Shown here piece after piece: positions 26,648 through 33,672 of a stretch of DNA of 45,942 bases. Location: the NCBI RefSeq assembly GCF_028285565.1, contig NZ_JANQOY010000136.1:1-45942 (forward strand), in the 5' to 3' direction. Each line of letters begins with the position of its first letter. Position 1 is the first letter of the stretch. The notes beneath the pieces were generated by a model. It was given only the letters and a program-made list of their open reading frames with translations, did not search any database and was not told the origin of the DNA. This DNA is from Acaryochloris sp. IP29b_bin.148. GTDB lineage: Bacteria; Cyanobacteriota; Cyanobacteriia; Thermosynechococcales; Thermosynechococcaceae. A program made the position numbers and the translations under genes.

Positions 26648-27526
26648 TTATTTTGACTGGGCTATTGCAGGTTGTGTTGCCTTGGAAAACATATAGGGCT
26701 TAGGATCAACCGCTTTTTCCTTGCGATAAATAGAGTAATGCAGATGCGTTCCGGTCGAGCGCCCTGTACTCCCCATATAGCCAATCAACTGTCCGCGCTT
26801 GACCGAGGCCTTGGGGCGAGTGGCTAATTTGGAAAGATGGGCATATAGCGTTTGGTAGCCGTATCCGTGTTGAATCACAACATGGTAACCGTACCCGCCT
26901 GAATACTCAGCCCGTTCAACCTTGCCATTCGCAGTGGCATAAATAGGAGCACCATAATCGCCCAACAGATCAATGCCATCGTGGAGTTCAGCGCTGCCAC
27001 CAAACGGTCCTGGGCGTAGGCCAAAGTCTGATGAAATAGGGCTGTTCGTCTTGGTGGGTTTCCCTTGGGGCAACGCAGCATTGCGAGCTTCTTCTGCTTG
27101 CAATGTCTTTTCTAAAGCGGGTTGCACCTGCTGCTTGAGACGAGAGGCCAAAATGGGCAGACGTGCTCTGGCAATCTGGAGTTGCTGTTTCGTGTTGAGT
27201 ACAACAGAAACGCCTCCTTTACCCCCTTTGGCTTCAATCTTTAATTTCTGACGTTCTGCTTTAGATAATCCAGCTCGTTGACGTAGCTTTTCAACTTCTT
27301 GGTCTAATACCTCTAGCTCTTCCATGACTTCTGCCGCAGAGACTGACAGCTGATCGTGGCTTTGCTGGAGTGCGTAAAAGGTTTTGCCAGCCCAGGCAAG
27401 CGGTACAGCCGCAATAGACAAACCTAGAAGAATCGGAAATGGACTAAGCGAAAATTTAAGGGAGCGTTGTCCTGTTAGAGAGATCAAAATCCGAAAGCGC
27501 TTCGGAACCGGAAGAAGAGAACGCAT
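26648..27526 (-). CDS. M23 (LytM-type) peptidase, membrane anchored
   Basis: 292 residues from the ATG at 27526; a TTG at 27541 would add five. One N-terminal membrane segment lies at about residues 25-48 (FPILLGLSIAAVPLAWAG). A coiled coil follows (about 55-145, EVMEELEVLDQEVEKLRQRA), then an M23 domain (about 165-285). The zinc site is complete: His182 and Asp186 in HDGIDL, His230 in LYAHL, and His261/His263 in THLHYS. It should therefore be an active peptidoglycan endopeptidase or amidase activator, unlike the degenerate EnvC class. A role in cell division or wall remodelling is inferred. The layout resembles the MepM/EnvC-like group. Confidence 0.9.
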   Translation of the reverse strand: MRSLLPVPKRFRILISLTGQRSLKFSLSPFPILLGLSIAAVPLAWAGKTFYALQQSHDQLSVSAAEVMEELEVLDQEVEKLRQRAGLSKAERQKLKIEAKGGKGGVSVVLNTKQQLQIARARLPILASRLKQQVQPALEKTLQAEEARNAALPQGKPTKTNSPISSDFGLRPGPFGGSAELHDGIDLLGDYGAPIYATANGKVERAEYSGGYGYHVVIQHGYGYQTLYAHLSKLATRPKASVKRGQLIGYMGSTGRSTGTHLHYSIYRKEKAVDPKPYMFSKATQPAIAQSK

Positions 27527-27541
27527 AGAGACCCAATTCAA

Positions 27542-27918
27542 AGGATTCGAGATGCATCATATCAAAATATGTACCCAATATTAAATATTTATTAAAAAAC
27601 TAGCAATTAATACACCTATGGGGGTTGAGGGAGAAAGGGTATCTTTGTGAAATTATTGGCTGGCTGGTGCAGTCCAACGATCCAGATTAACGGTCTTTTA
27701 CTTACAGTTCAGAGCTTTCAAGTTTTTCAGGTTTTTCAGGTTCTGGGTCATCTATAACCTGAGTTAAAAGGGGAGCATTAAAGCGTGACTAGCGAATGGG
27801 TACGATAGAAGTATCGGTGACTTGACGCACTGCGGCTTTCATTATTCAAGTCTCTATGTCGCCGTTTAATATATCCTAAAGTTAGCCCTTCTCGTTTAAA
27901 TCCCAGTCTATTGCTGTC
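27542..27918. other. intergenic region before the 40-aa membrane protein gene
   Basis: About 377 bases, starting AT-rich (ATTAAATATTTATTAAAA near 27580). It contains a short tandem of TTTTTCAGG (about 27723-27740). A TTGACG at about 27820 could be a -35 box for the downstream plus-strand gene, but no good -10 follows at the right spacing. No other gene is visible. Confidence 0.4.
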
Positions 27919-28041
27919 ATGGATCTCAAAACTATCCTGGTGGGTTTAACCCCCGTATTTATTGTGCTCTGCTTATTTTTTGGAACTCGCAATGGGTTCT
28001 ATGACTCTGATGATTATCATGGCAATGGCTCAGCCCACTAA
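27919..28041 (+). CDS. 40-aa single-pass membrane protein, possible photosynthetic-complex or NDH-1 subunit
   Basis: A 41-codon frame from ATG 27919 to TAA 28039. The product has one hydrophobic helix (ILVGLTPVFIVLCLFFG, about residues 6-22) and a polar tail GTRNGFYDSDDYHGNGSAH. The charge pattern, length and conserved-looking GNG tail resemble the tiny single-helix subunits of cyanobacterial thylakoid complexes; I think of NdhP, but this is memory only and not secure. It lies 42 bases upstream of the [2Fe-2S] protein gene on the same strand. It is easily missed because it is under 50 codons. Confidence 0.6.
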   Translation: MDLKTILVGLTPVFIVLCLFFGTRNGFYDSDDYHGNGSAH

Positions 28042-28083
28042 TGCTGCCCCGCCACAGAATAGCCACAAACGTTAGCCCAATCT

Positions 28084-28524
28084 ATGACAGAAAAAGATCC
28101 TGTCCACAGCGGTGGTGAAACTTTAGCAGGGACCACCCCTGTAGATAATGCGAATTTGCAAAAAACTGTTCAGGCTTTGGGACTAGCCCATATCCAGCGT
28201 CATATTTTTATTTGTGCAGACCAAACGGTTGATAAATGCTGTGACAAAGCTTCTAGTATAGAAGCGTGGGCTTATCTGAAGCAACGCCTGCGCGAACTAC
28301 AATTGGACCAACCGACGGATGCAGGCTGTGTTTTTAGAACCAAAGCAAACTGTTTGAGGGTTTGTCAGAAAGGCCCAATTATGGTGATTTATCCAGACGG
28401 GGTCTGGTATCACTCCGCAACGCCTGAGGTCATTGAGCGGATTTTGCAGGAGCATGTGTTAGGCAATCAGATTGTCTCTGAATTTATGCTGCTCCAGCAT
28501 CCGTTGCCAGAGGCTAATCTTTAA
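28084..28524 (+). CDS. thioredoxin-like [2Fe-2S] ferredoxin-domain protein
   Basis: 146 residues. The C-terminal ~105 residues match the thioredoxin-fold [2Fe-2S] family (as in NuoE and Aquifex-type ferredoxin): HIFICADQTVDKCC with Cys44 and Cys52/53, then CLRVCQKGPIMVIYPDGVWY with Cys90 and Cys94, and a final PEVIERILQEHVLG helix. Cys44, Cys52 or 53, Cys90 and Cys94 are the likely cluster ligands. The first ~35 residues are a polar extension. The partner is unknown. It follows the 40-aa membrane protein and converges with the FHA gene, only 4 bases apart. Confidence 0.88.
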   Translation: MTEKDPVHSGGETLAGTTPVDNANLQKTVQALGLAHIQRHIFICADQTVDKCCDKASSIEAWAYLKQRLRELQLDQPTDAGCVFRTKANCLRVCQKGPIMVIYPDGVWYHSATPEVIERILQEHVLGNQIVSEFMLLQHPLPEANL

Positions 28525-28528
28525 GAAC

Positions 28529-29281
28529 TTATTGATTCTGGGTCGTTGGTTCAGGCGATGGCTGGGAGCTATTTTGAGTCACAAAGTACCATCCCCCCCA
28601 GCCGACCAGGGCAAGGAACAACATGGATCCTAATAGCATCCATAATCGAGGTTGTTTTCTAACGATCAAAGTCTGCTTTTGATCACCCATGTTGACGTTG
28701 CTCTGACTGGAGCCGACTGAGGATGCTTCAGAGAGCGTATCAGATGGTCCGGGGCCAGATTCTGCTTGTGATAGCAAGGTGGCTGGATCTCTGCCCATTT
28801 GGGTTCGAGCTGTGGAAGAGGCTGCTAATCCTATCTCCGATGCCACCACAGTTGCCTTGGGGTTAACCGCATCAGATTTAAGGCTTTGAAAATCGGTGGA
28901 TTCAAGATACCGAATAAATTCGGCTTCCCCCATCGATACAATCAGGTAGGAGGCTTTAATTTTTCGACCTAGGCCAATCCGATCGCCATCCGCTAGTTCC
29001 TGGGAACTACAGCGCTTGTCATTGACAAATACCCCGTTGGCACTGCGATTCCCCTCAGAGTCTCCGTCAATCAGGCGGTAGCGATAGGCGTTTTGGCCAG
29101 GGGTCGGTAAGCGCAATAGGATGGCATGCTTACGGGAGATCGTGGGTGAGTCCAGGACAATGGCGTTAGATTCATCTCGGCCAATGGAATAAGCTGCAGA
29201 ATCTAGTGCGATCGCACGACGTTTACCATCATTGATAACAAGAACGTGTCGTTCAGGAGAATCGTGTTTGGAATCGTGCAT
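28529..29281 (-). CDS. FHA-domain protein with C-terminal membrane helix
   Basis: 250 residues from the ATG at 29281. An FHA domain spans about 20-130 with intact phosphothreonine-recognition features: GR at 34-35 (YSIGRDESN) and SRKH at 49-52, then GVFVNDKRC. A polar, Ser-rich linker (about 140-205) leads to a single membrane helix at about 213-236 (LWMLLGSMLFLALVGWGGWY) and a short Pro/Ser/Gln tail. It should sit at the cytoplasmic membrane with FHA inside and bind a phosphorylated partner of a Ser/Thr kinase. A longer frame to 29368 reads into a direct repeat and is less likely coding. Confidence 0.87.
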   Translation of the reverse strand: MHDSKHDSPERHVLVINDGKRRAIALDSAAYSIGRDESNAIVLDSPTISRKHAILLRLPTPGQNAYRYRLIDGDSEGNRSANGVFVNDKRCSSQELADGDRIGLGRKIKASYLIVSMGEAEFIRYLESTDFQSLKSDAVNPKATVVASEIGLAASSTARTQMGRDPATLLSQAESGPGPSDTLSEASSVGSSQSNVNMGDQKQTLIVRKQPRLWMLLGSMLFLALVGWGGWYFVTQNSSQPSPEPTTQNQ

Positions 29282-29343
29282 GTTGAGGGAGTTCCGTGCT
29301 GCTTGAATGGAAATACCGTCTCTGAAGAGTCTGCCTATTCTCA

Positions 29344-29381
29344 CAATGGAGATGTATATTTCTCTCAATGGAGATGTATAT
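29344..29381. repeat. 22-base direct repeat upstream of the FHA gene
   Basis: CAATGGAGATGTATAT occurs at 29344-29359 and 29366-29381, a period of 22 bases (two helical turns). It lies 63-100 bases upstream of the FHA start on the minus strand and about 120 bases before the ferredoxin gene on the plus strand, in the divergent promoter region. It could be a paired regulator site or a simple duplication. Confidence 0.75.
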
Positions 29382-29500
29382 CTTTAGGATTCCCAATCTC
29401 TTCCTATTTTTAAGCGTTCAGCTCGTGGTTAAGGGAAAGAATATGAAACAATAGAGGCTAACTGATCAACGCCGACCTAAACATTGCAACTTCTGATTCG

Positions 29501-29821
29501 ATGGCACAGACTTATTCCGTAGAGATCCACCATCAAGATACCGTCCACACGGTTAGCGTCCCTGACGATACCACCATCCTCCAAGCGGCCCATGATGCTG
29601 GCATTGATTTACCCAGTTCTTGCTGTGCAGGAGTGTGTACTACTTGCGCCTCTTTGATCTTGGAAGGCAAAGTGGAACAGGAAGATGCCATGGGACTGGG
29701 ACCTGATTTGTTAGATCAAGGCTATGCGCTGTTGTGTGTTGCTTATCCTCGATCGGATATCAAGTTGGAGTCCAACAAAGAAGAACTGGTTTATAAGCTG
29801 CAATTTGGGCAAGATCAGTGA
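29501..29821 (+). CDS. plant-type [2Fe-2S] ferredoxin
   Basis: 106 residues. The ferredoxin fold is clear, with ligands Cys41, Cys46, Cys49 and Cys79 in SSCCAGVCTTCASL and YALLCVAYP (C-x4-C-x2-C-x29-C). An extra Cys42 sits next to the first ligand. The family carries electrons from photosystem I or other donors to reductases. Relative to the main photosynthetic ferredoxin (about 97 residues), it has a longer C-terminus (KEELVYKLQFGQDQ) and GLGPDLLDQG before the last Cys, so it is probably a minor isoform. It heads a tight plus-strand set with the 62-aa and DUF3326 genes (34-base gap, then overlap). Confidence 0.92.
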   Translation: MAQTYSVEIHHQDTVHTVSVPDDTTILQAAHDAGIDLPSSCCAGVCTTCASLILEGKVEQEDAMGLGPDLLDQGYALLCVAYPRSDIKLESNKEELVYKLQFGQDQ

Positions 29822-29855
29822 TCAAGGACCTGCAGCCGATTAAGGATTTTTTGCG

Positions 29856-30044
29856 ATGACCACTCATTTTATTACTGCTGAAGTCGATTTAGAAGCCTCT
29901 GCTACTGACTTGCAGGCCAGCATTGAAGCCAAACTACAGGAACAGGGTGAACCGCTGCGCTGGGCGGTAACGGACGTCAAAGCTGATACGGCTACAGTGG
30001 AAGCCGTGGTGGTTCAATCTGAGGCCACTGCTTCCTCCTCTTGA
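29856..30044 (+). CDS. small hypothetical protein, 62 aa, in the ferredoxin-DUF3326 operon
   Basis: 62 residues; I do not recognise a named family. It has no membrane segment and no Cys. The pattern FITAEVDLEASATDLQASIE, then GEPLRWAVTDVKADTATVEA suggests a small ferredoxin-like or ACT-like beta-alpha-beta unit, by eye only. Its stop TGA (30042-30044) overlaps the TTG start of the DUF3326 gene, so the two are probably translated together. Its position between ferredoxin and DUF3326 argues that it is a real gene. Confidence 0.7.
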   Translation: MTTHFITAEVDLEASATDLQASIEAKLQEQGEPLRWAVTDVKADTATVEAVVVQSEATASSS

Positions 30045-31099
30045 ACCCTCGTCCATTTACAGCTGTTTTACTCGTACCCACGGGGATTGGGGCAGCTATC
30101 GGCGGCTATGCAGGGGATGCCATTCCAATTGCTCGGATGATGGCAACGGTCTGCGATCGCATGATTACTCATCCCAACGTATTGAATGGGGCTCAGCTCT
30201 ACTGGCCACTCCCCAACGCTTGGTATGTAGAAGGCTATGCTCTGGATCGATTTGCGGCAGGCGACTGGGGGTTGCGTCCGGTCCATCGTAATCGGATCGG
30301 CCTAGTCCTGGATCGGGCCATCGAACCGGACCTTCGCCTGCGCCACTTACAGGCGGTGGATGCGGCCCGAGCAACCTTGGGCATCTCGGTATCAGAGGTG
30401 TTGGTGACTGACAGACCGTTAGGCGTTACCCTGAAAACCGCTGATTCAGGGGCTACATGGGGCACCCTGGCGCAGCCAGACAGCTTATTACGGGCGGTTG
30501 AGCGATTGGTGAAGACGGGGAAAGTTAGTGCGATCGCCGTTGTGGCCCGTTTCCCTGATGATATGGAGAGTGACGCCCTCGCCCATTACCGCCAAGGGCA
30601 AGGTGTGGATGCGTTAGCGGGGGCGGAGGCTGTGATTAGCCATCTGGTGGTGCAGCAATTTCAACTTCCCTGTGCCCATGCCCCAGCCCTGTCTCCGTTA
30701 CCGCTAACGCCTGATCTGAACCCACGAGCAGCAGCGGAGGAACTGGGATACACCTTTCTCCCCTCCGTTTTAGTCGGACTATCTCAAGCCCCTCAATTGA
30801 CTCGTGAGCGGGGACCGTATTCGGACCTCTGGTGTGATCAGGTCGATGCTGTGATCGTGCCCGCAACCGCCTGTGGTAGTAGCACACTCTTCAGCTTTAG
30901 TCGTAGTCAGACGCCAATCATCACCGTGGCGGAAAATACAACCACCATGAATACCACGGCCGATGCCCTCCATATCAGCTGTATTCCTGCTCAATCCTAC
31001 TTAGAAGCTGCGGGGATGTTAGCAGCGATAAAAGCCGGCCTCGACATCACCACCCTTCGTCCCTCTATTCTTCCCATTGAATGCCAAGAAATGGCCTAG
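30041..31099 (+). CDS. DUF3326 family protein
   Basis: 352 residues matching the DUF3326 family, which has no proven function and is widespread in cyanobacteria. Characteristic stretches: AVLLVPTGIGAAIGGYAGDA at the N-terminus, NRIGLVLDRAIEPDLRLRHL, and near the end VDAVIVPATACGSSTLFSFS and AENTTTMNTTADAL. The Gly-rich N-terminus and the conserved ENTTTM suggest a nucleotide or small-molecule site; this is inference. The start is TTG at 30041 overlapping the preceding stop (TCTTGA), a clear case of coupling; no ATG gives the family N-terminus. Linkage with a ferredoxin hints at a redox-related role. Confidence 0.88.
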   Translation: MNPRPFTAVLLVPTGIGAAIGGYAGDAIPIARMMATVCDRMITHPNVLNGAQLYWPLPNAWYVEGYALDRFAAGDWGLRPVHRNRIGLVLDRAIEPDLRLRHLQAVDAARATLGISVSEVLVTDRPLGVTLKTADSGATWGTLAQPDSLLRAVERLVKTGKVSAIAVVARFPDDMESDALAHYRQGQGVDALAGAEAVISHLVVQQFQLPCAHAPALSPLPLTPDLNPRAAAEELGYTFLPSVLVGLSQAPQLTRERGPYSDLWCDQVDAVIVPATACGSSTLFSFSRSQTPIITVAENTTTMNTTADALHISCIPAQSYLEAAGMLAAIKAGLDITTLRPSILPIECQEMA

Positions 31100-31175
31100 C
31101 CTGTCGATGGGACCTTGTGCGGTCTTTCGGATTAACTGATAGGTTATAGAAGTATTTACAATCATCGATATCCCT

Positions 31176-31784
31176 GTGGTTGATCGCCCTAATCAGCAGC
31201 CTGAACTAGAGTCTCTTACTCGCACACAAGTCTTGATTGCCATGGGGGTAACAGCCTTACTGTTACTATTTGTGGCCAAGGTTTGGCAATATTTTGATTC
31301 TTTCCCCTCCCTAGTGATGATCTGGCAGTTTAAGCATGCGCTATGGGGAATGGGGTTAGGTTTAGGGATCACAGCGGCGAGTGCGGTTATTTATCAGCTA
31401 TGGCCACAATATCGGCTCTCCGCCTCCCTTTATCTCCAGTTAGTGATCAAACCGCTCGTATGGACCGATCTGATTTGGCTAGGGTTGCTGCCTGGCCTCA
31501 GTGAGGAGCTTTTATTTCGGGGGGTAATGTTGCCAGCATTGGGCTTGAATTGGGTCGGTTTAGGTCTATCGAGCCTGTGTTTTGGTGTTCTCCACCTCAA
31601 CAGCCTCAAACAGTGGTCCTACGTGGTGTGGGTGAGTTGTGTCGGTTTTATCCTGGGCTATAGTGCCTGGAGTACGGGCAATTTATTGGTGCCCGTGATG
31701 GCTCATATCACCACCAATATCATTACGGGCGTGTCTTGGAAAATCACTCATCCGCCGCGTCATTCCCAAGAAAAACCTGAATGA
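31176..31784 (+). CDS. CPBP family intramembrane protease
   Basis: 202 residues with about five or six hydrophobic helices. The three CPBP (Abi/CAAX prenyl protease 2-like) motifs are present: SEELLFRG with Glu110, Glu111 and Arg115; FGVLH with Phe136 and His140; and AHITTNI with His177 and Asn181. These residues form the known metal-dependent active site, so it is probably active. Cyanobacterial substrates are mostly unknown. The start is GTG at 31176 (VDRPNQQPELESLT); no ATG occurs before the first helix except inside it. It lies 76 bases after the DUF3326 stop and may be in the same transcript. Confidence 0.9.
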   Translation: MVDRPNQQPELESLTRTQVLIAMGVTALLLLFVAKVWQYFDSFPSLVMIWQFKHALWGMGLGLGITAASAVIYQLWPQYRLSASLYLQLVIKPLVWTDLIWLGLLPGLSEELLFRGVMLPALGLNWVGLGLSSLCFGVLHLNSLKQWSYVVWVSCVGFILGYSAWSTGNLLVPVMAHITTNIITGVSWKITHPPRHSQEKPE

Positions 31785-31835
31785 ATGGCTCCAGGTTAAA
31801 CGGTTTGCGTGATTGCCCTTTTCCCGTCCTATGCC

Positions 31836-32483
31836 TCAAAAAGGAGGCAATAAGATAGACGAGGAGTCTGGCTCGGGACGAGAATTCAAATAAATATCTT
31901 GAATATCCTCAGGCAACGCTGCTTGCAGAGATTGGTAAGCCTCCTGGAGATGTTGAGCAATTTCATCCGGGGTGATCTCTTCACCTTCTGCCTGTAATAC
32001 GGCCATAATTCGATGGTCCTGCCAATGAAAGGTCTGTGATAAGACCAAAATTAGCCTAGGCAACGGGGAGAGTTGATCCAAGGCATTTTGGAGATAACAC
32101 CACAACGGCGGTGGGGCCGTCGTTAACGTGTATTGAATTGTTTCAATGGCTGGGAGCTGATCTTGCGTAATACAGGCAGCCACTTTATTTAAAACCCACG
32201 CTTGCATTGAAAAACTAGGGCCGCCTGTCTCTGTGGCGAGGTGATTGAGTTCATAGAAAATATTGCGCCATACTCTAGCAAACAAATAATCCACTTGTAA
32301 GGGCGATCGCGCCATGTTACGCAGCAGGGAATAGGACATGGCCCCAAATCGGCAAAACAAAGCTGTAAAGTACTTGCCTTCATCAGGATGCTGTTGGAAA
32401 CGGTGTATCAATTCTGGGTCGCTGTATTCCTGTAGCGATCGCACCAAGGGATGATGGGATTCAGGGAAGTCTGGCAGTTTCAT
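31836..32483 (-). CDS. sigma-70-region-like protein (possible ECF-type regulator)
   Basis: 215 residues. The N-terminal half (YSDPELIHRFQQHPDEGKYF, TALFCRFGAMSYSLLRNMA, VDYLFARVWRNIFYELNHLA) has the layout of sigma region 2 as in ECF-like factors of cyanobacteria. The C-terminal half (ALDQLSPLPRLILVLSQTFH, ITPDEIAQHLQEAYQSLQAA) resembles region 4, but the DNA-recognition helix is poorly conserved, so promoter binding is doubtful. It may be a sigma-like protein with another role. The ATG at 32483 is the natural start. It is divergent from tRNA-Ser. Confidence 0.65.
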   Translation of the reverse strand: MKLPDFPESHHPLVRSLQEYSDPELIHRFQQHPDEGKYFTALFCRFGAMSYSLLRNMARSPLQVDYLFARVWRNIFYELNHLATETGGPSFSMQAWVLNKVAACITQDQLPAIETIQYTLTTAPPPLWCYLQNALDQLSPLPRLILVLSQTFHWQDHRIMAVLQAEGEEITPDEIAQHLQEAYQSLQAALPEDIQDIYLNSRPEPDSSSILLPPF

Positions 32484-32656
32484 AACCGTTACTCTATCGC
32501 TCCTTCACATTGAGATAGGGAACCATCCCAGAACTGTTAGTGAGCGACGCATACCAACTTACTTTTTTGCGGCATGAAGTCGCGCACCTGAATAAACATT
32601 GACTGAAAATATCAGAATCTAGTCTAGAGAACCCCACTGTCAAGAGTGAGATCTGT

Positions 32657-32662
32657 TATGAT
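32657..32662 (+). promoter_or_regulatory. possible -10 box for tRNA-Ser
   Basis: TATGAT lies 15 bases before the mature tRNA 5' end, a good match to TATAAT at a sensible place for a tRNA promoter. The sequence 16-17 bases upstream (CACTGT) is a poor -35. The assignment rests on position. Confidence 0.35.
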
Positions 32663-32677
32663 CAGTTTTGCTCACTC

Positions 32678-32766
32678 GGAGAGGTGGCTGAGTGGTCGAA
32701 AGCGGCAGATTGCTAATCTGTTGTACGGTGAACTCCGTACCGAGGGTTCGAATCCCTCTCTCTCCG
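32678..32766 (+). tRNA. tRNA-Ser(GCU)
   Basis: An 89-base class II tRNA. The acceptor stem GGAGAGG (32678-32684) pairs with TCTCTCC plus discriminator G73 (end 32766), with one G-T pair. The anticodon stem CAGAT/ATCTG encloses TGCTA with anticodon GCT at 32712-32714, reading AGC/AGU. A long variable arm (TGTACGGTGAACTCCGTACC) and the T-arm AGGGTTCGAATCCCT confirm tRNA-Ser. CCA is not encoded. It is followed directly by a T7 run. A longer ORF reading through it into rpmB is spurious. Confidence 0.97.
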
Positions 32767-32798
32767 TTTTTTTGCAACCCGTTGTTGGAGTACGTTTC

Positions 32799-33035
32799 AT
32801 GGGCAAAAAATGCCAACTTACTGGCAAAAAAGCCAATAATGCTTTTGCCGTTTCTCACTCGCATCGTCGTACTAAGAAATTGCAAGAAGCCAATTTACAG
32901 TGGAAACGAGTGTGGTGGCCGCAAGAAAAGCGCTGGGTCAAATTAAGACTCTCTACTAAGGCCATCAAAACCCTAGAGAAGAAGGGACTCGCTGCCTTTG
33001 CCCGAGAAGCTGGGATTAATCTCAACCAGGTATAG
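32799..33035 (+). CDS. rpmB: 50S ribosomal protein L28
   Basis: 78 residues, basic, with the L28 pattern [40 protein letters not shown] and [17 protein letters not shown]. It binds 23S rRNA in the large subunit. The start is the ATG at 32799; the open frame continues upstream only because it crosses the tRNA-Ser gene, so 32799 is the correct choice. It lacks the two Cys pairs of zinc-binding L28 forms (only Cys5 is present). Its stop TAG overlaps the GTG start of thpR (TAGTG), so both are probably translated from one mRNA. Confidence 0.96.
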   Translation: MGKKCQLTGKKANNAFAVSHSHRRTKKLQEANLQWKRVWWPQEKRWVKLRLSTKAIKTLEKKGLAAFAREAGINLNQV

Positions 33036-33595
33036 TGCCCCGGTATTTTTTAGCCCTTTTGCCTCCTGAAGATCTTCAGGAGGTTATTAATGGTGTTAAG
33101 CAACAGTTTGCAGAGCAATATCAAAGTCGTAAAGCCTTGAATGCTCCCCCTCATATCACCCTGCAAGCCCCCTTTGAGTGGCCCACCTCACCCGCTCAAG
33201 ACAATCCGTCAATTACAGCTTTAGTACAAGGACTAACGGAGTTTTCGAACTGCCGAGCATCCGTTCCGGTCCAACTTTCGGGGTTTGGGGCATTTCCCCC
33301 TGGCGTGATCTATGTTCAGGTACAACCCACCCCTGAACTCCTCACCTTACACACTCAATTGCACGCCTATTGTGCGCAGGCCTGGCATATTAGCGACCCT
33401 CGGACTCAGCATCGAGCCTTTACTCCCCATATCACTGTGGCTTTTCGAGATTTAACCCGAGCGAATTTTCGGGCGAGTTGGCCTCTCTTTCAAGACCGAG
33501 TATTTGACGATTCGTTTGTGGCCTCAGCTTTGACGATCCTGCAACACAACGGCCAACAGTGGGAGGCGTTTGCTCAGACTCCCTTCAGTTCCTAA
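33035..33595 (+). CDS. thpR: RNA 2',3'-cyclic phosphodiesterase (2H family)
   Basis: 186 residues. Both catalytic H-x-T motifs of the 2H phosphoesterase fold are present: His40-Ile-Thr42 in PPHITLQAPF and His132-Ile-Thr134 in TPHITVAF, about 92 residues apart as usual. The family hydrolyses 2',3'-cyclic phosphates and can reversibly join RNA ends. The N-terminus PRYFLALLPPEDLQ fits the family (RxFxAl.lP). It starts at GTG 33035, overlapping the rpmB stop by one base. The physiological substrate in cyanobacteria is unknown. Confidence 0.9.
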   Translation: MPRYFLALLPPEDLQEVINGVKQQFAEQYQSRKALNAPPHITLQAPFEWPTSPAQDNPSITALVQGLTEFSNCRASVPVQLSGFGAFPPGVIYVQVQPTPELLTLHTQLHAYCAQAWHISDPRTQHRAFTPHITVAFRDLTRANFRASWPLFQDRVFDDSFVASALTILQHNGQQWEAFAQTPFSS

Positions 33596-33672
33596 CAAAG
33601 TCCAATCCCGACTTAAAATCCCTTGGTATCCTTAAAGGTAGCGATTCTAGAACCTCCGTTAAGGGTAATTCC

